Shown in pieces: positions 3,404-5,063 of a stretch of 5,063 nucleotides of DNA. The first letter of the stretch is position 1. Each line of letters starts with the position of its first letter. The position numbers were made by a program, and so were the translations under genes. Source of the DNA: Chloroflexota bacterium (GTDB lineage Bacteria > Chloroflexota > Limnocylindria > Limnocylindrales > CSP1-4); assembly GCA_021790375.1 (NCBI GenBank), contig JAJYEB010000167.1, forward strand, positions 1 through 5,063, in the 5' to 3' direction. The notes under the pieces are model-generated. The model saw only the letters and a program-made list of their open reading frames with translations. It ran no database searches and was not told the origin of the DNA.

Positions 3404-5063
3404 CTACCCGGGGGCGGCTCCGGCGGGGACCGGCTGAGCGGCGTCGACCGCCGCTACCTCACCGTCGGCCGTGCCTCCATGCGACTCGCCGCTCGCGGGT
3501 CCGACCGCGCCGGCCACCGCAGCGTCCCCGCGCGCCCCCCGCGCGAGCCTCGGAAGCGCCGCGCGGGCAGCCGCCGAATCGCGCATCGGCAGAACCGTCC
3601 GCCACCGTCCATCGAACGCGTGCAGCGCGCCGGCCACGGCGCCGGGGGTGGGAACGAGCACGGCCTCGCCGGCGCCCTTGGCGCCGTACGGCCCCTCGGG
3701 CTGCGGCTCCTCGACCAGGATGCATTCCACCGCCGGCATCGCGGCCGCGGGCAGGATTCCGAGCGACTTGAGCGTCCCGGCGGCCGGGACCCCGCGATCG
3801 AGCGGCAGCTCCTCGGTGAGCGCGAGCCCGAGCCCCATGTGCACTCCGCCCTCGATCTGCCCCTCGAGCGCCAGGGGGTTCAGCGCCCGCCCCACGTCCT
3901 GCGCGGCGATGACCCTCGCCAGCCGGCCCCGGTCGTCGAGGACGGCAACCTGCGTCGCCCACCCGTAAGCGAAGTGGGTGACCGGCTCCGCAGCGGCGTT
4001 CCCGGTGGTCCAGTCGACCACGTACTCACCGGCGAACTCCTGGCCGGCCAGGTCCTCCATGCGGCGGTCGCCCAGCGCGGACTTCAGGCGGCGCGCCGCG
4101 TCGAGCAGCGCCTGCCCGCCGAGGGTCGTCGCACGGGAGGCCGTGGTCTGCCCCGTGTCCAGCTCGCGCTCCGTGTCGACCACGACGCGGATCCGGTCCG
4201 CCGGCATGCCGAGCTCCTGGCTCGCGATCTGCCGCAGGACGGTGTGCACGCCCTGCCCCATCTCGGTCCAGGAGTGGAACAGCGTCACGCAGCCGCCGGG
4301 TTCCGGGCGGAGGATGACGCGGCCGCGTTCCGTCATGCCGTTGCCCACCCCGGTGTTCTTGGCGGCGCAGGCGATCCCGGCGAACCGCGCCGACCGGTAG
4401 GCATCGCGAACCGCGAGGAGCGTGCGCCGCACGCCCACGCCCGGCCCCAGCAGCTGCCCCGTCCCGAACCGGTCGCCGGTGTCCAGGGCGTTGCGCCAGC
4501 GGATCTCCCACCCGTCGAGGCCTGCCCGCTCGGCCAGCCGGTCGAGCATCCCCTCGATCGCGAACGTGACCTGCACCACGCCGAACCCGCGCATGGCCCC
4601 CGCGGGCGGGTTGTTCGTGTAGACGGCGCGCGCCTCGACGTCGACGTTCGGCACGCGGTAGGCGCCGCAGGCGTGCCCCGCGGCCCGCTCGAGGACCTTG
4701 TCGCCGACGCTGGCGTACGCCCCGGTGTCGCCGACGATCCGTGCACGGACGGCCACCAGCCGGCCCTCGGCGTCGCACCCGGCGGTGTACGCCATGATCA
4801 GCGCGTGCCGCTTGGGGTGCAGCCGGATGCTCTCCCGGCGGGTGAGGGCCAGGTGGACCGGCCGGCCGGTGAGCAGCGCGAGGAGTGCCGTCTGCCCCTG
4901 CACGCTCAGGTCCTCCTTCCCGCCGAACGCGCCCCCGGTGGGGACCTGGGTCACGCGCACGGCCTGCTCGGGGAGCCCGAGCAGGGAGGCGATCTGCCGG
5001 CGGTCCTCCCACGCGCCCTGTCCCTGGGAGTACACGCGCAGGCCCATGGCGGCCGGGTCGGTG
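3404..5063 (-). CDS. Xanthine dehydrogenase-family molybdopterin hydroxylase, C-terminal part (5' end beyond window)
   Basis: Hydroxylates a heterocycle or aldehyde at a Mo-pterin centre, with electrons leaving through Fe-S and flavin partners. The frame is open to the right edge, giving 552 residues; the missing upstream part should hold the rest of the first molybdenum domain and perhaps a fused 2Fe-2S domain. Counting from the internal ATG at 5047: GGAFGGKE (38-45), LERAAGHACGAY (119-130), AMRGFG (151-156), TEMGQG (261-266), GQTTASRAT (299-307), DVGRALNP (384-391), GQIEGGVHMGLG (396-407) and YGAKGAGE (454-461). E461 (codon 3665-3667) is the catalytic glutamate, matching bovine E1261. E45, R121 and F155 match E802, R880 and F914 of bovine xanthine dehydrogenase, favouring a purine substrate; aldehyde oxidases differ at the first two. 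The sequence resembles what I recall of the XdhD or 'selenium-dependent xanthine dehydrogenase' branch. After about residue 503 there is a 44-residue Ala/Gly-rich tail. Substrate assignment is inference. Confidence 0.9.
   Translation of the reverse strand, partial: TDPAAMGLRVYSQGQGAWEDRRQIASLLGLPEQAVRVTQVPTGGAFGGKEDLSVQGQTALLALLTGRPVHLALTRRESIRLHPKRHALIMAYTAGCDAEGRLVAVRARIVGDTGAYASVGDKVLERAAGHACGAYRVPNVDVEARAVYTNNPPAGAMRGFGVVQVTFAIEGMLDRLAERAGLDGWEIRWRNALDTGDRFGTGQLLGPGVGVRRTLLAVRDAYRSARFAGIACAAKNTGVGNGMTERGRVILRPEPGGCVTLFHSWTEMGQGVHTVLRQIASQELGMPADRIRVVVDTERELDTGQTTASRATTLGGQALLDAARRLKSALGDRRMEDLAGQEFAGEYVVDWTTGNAAAEPVTHFAYGWATQVAVLDDRGRLARVIAAQDVGRALNPLALEGQIEGGVHMGLGLALTEELPLDRGVPAAGTLKSLGILPAAAMPAVECILVEEPQPEGPYGAKGAGEAVLVPTPGAVAGALHAFDGRWRTVLPMRDSAAARAALPRLARGARGDAAVAGAVGPASGESHGGTADGEVAAVDAAQPVPAGAAPG

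Noticed and set aside
4026..5012. Second minus-strand open frame of 328 codons inside the hydroxylase gene.
   Set aside because: Arg/Gly/Pro-rich out-of-frame shadow. The hydroxylase frame contains all the conserved motifs across the same interval.

Overview
The window is a very GC-rich bacterial chromosome segment. It holds the end of one operon on the plus strand (to 1287) converging on a minus-strand cluster (1367 to the right edge). Strong third-position GC, good Shine-Dalgarno sites and tight gene packing suggest an actinobacterium or a GC-rich Chloroflexota relative. The sequence alone does not settle the phylum. I see no insertion sequence, tRNA, rRNA, phage gene or CRISPR array.

Left part (1-1287, plus strand): the C-terminal biotinyl domain of a biotin-dependent acyl-CoA carboxylase alpha subunit, cut by the left edge, overlaps by ATGA a complete hydroxymethylglutaryl-CoA lyase gene. 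This pair is typical of the leucine/isovalerate degradation route: methylcrotonyl-CoA carboxylase makes the precursor of HMG-CoA, and the lyase splits HMG-CoA to acetyl-CoA and acetoacetate. The biotin domain carries an unusual repeated Gly-Ser-Gln-Pro tail encoded by seven 15-bp tandem repeats. A GC-rich hairpin lies between the converging operons.

Middle part (1367-3245, minus strand): in transcription order there is a 20-residue Lys/Pro-rich microprotein with a near-ideal ribosome binding site, a strong 12-bp hairpin, a complete acyl-CoA dehydrogenase (397 aa) and a small four-helix membrane protein of unknown function (145 aa). The dehydrogenase could feed acyl-CoA catabolism together with the plus-strand genes. 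Its catalytic glutamate sits in the short/medium-chain position, not the isovaleryl-CoA dehydrogenase position.

Right part (3246-5063, minus strand): a 158-bp intergenic stretch is packed with repeats: a 14-bp palindrome, a roughly 28-bp tandem repeat, and a hexanucleotide array able to form a G-quadruplex on the sense strand. Beyond it lies the C-terminal two thirds or so of the molybdopterin region of a xanthine dehydrogenase-family hydroxylase, cut by the right edge. It keeps the residues that bind purines in xanthine dehydrogenase.

The enzymes are familiar. The least explained parts are the microprotein with its following hairpin, the repeat-rich region upstream of it, and the repeat tail on the biotin carrier.
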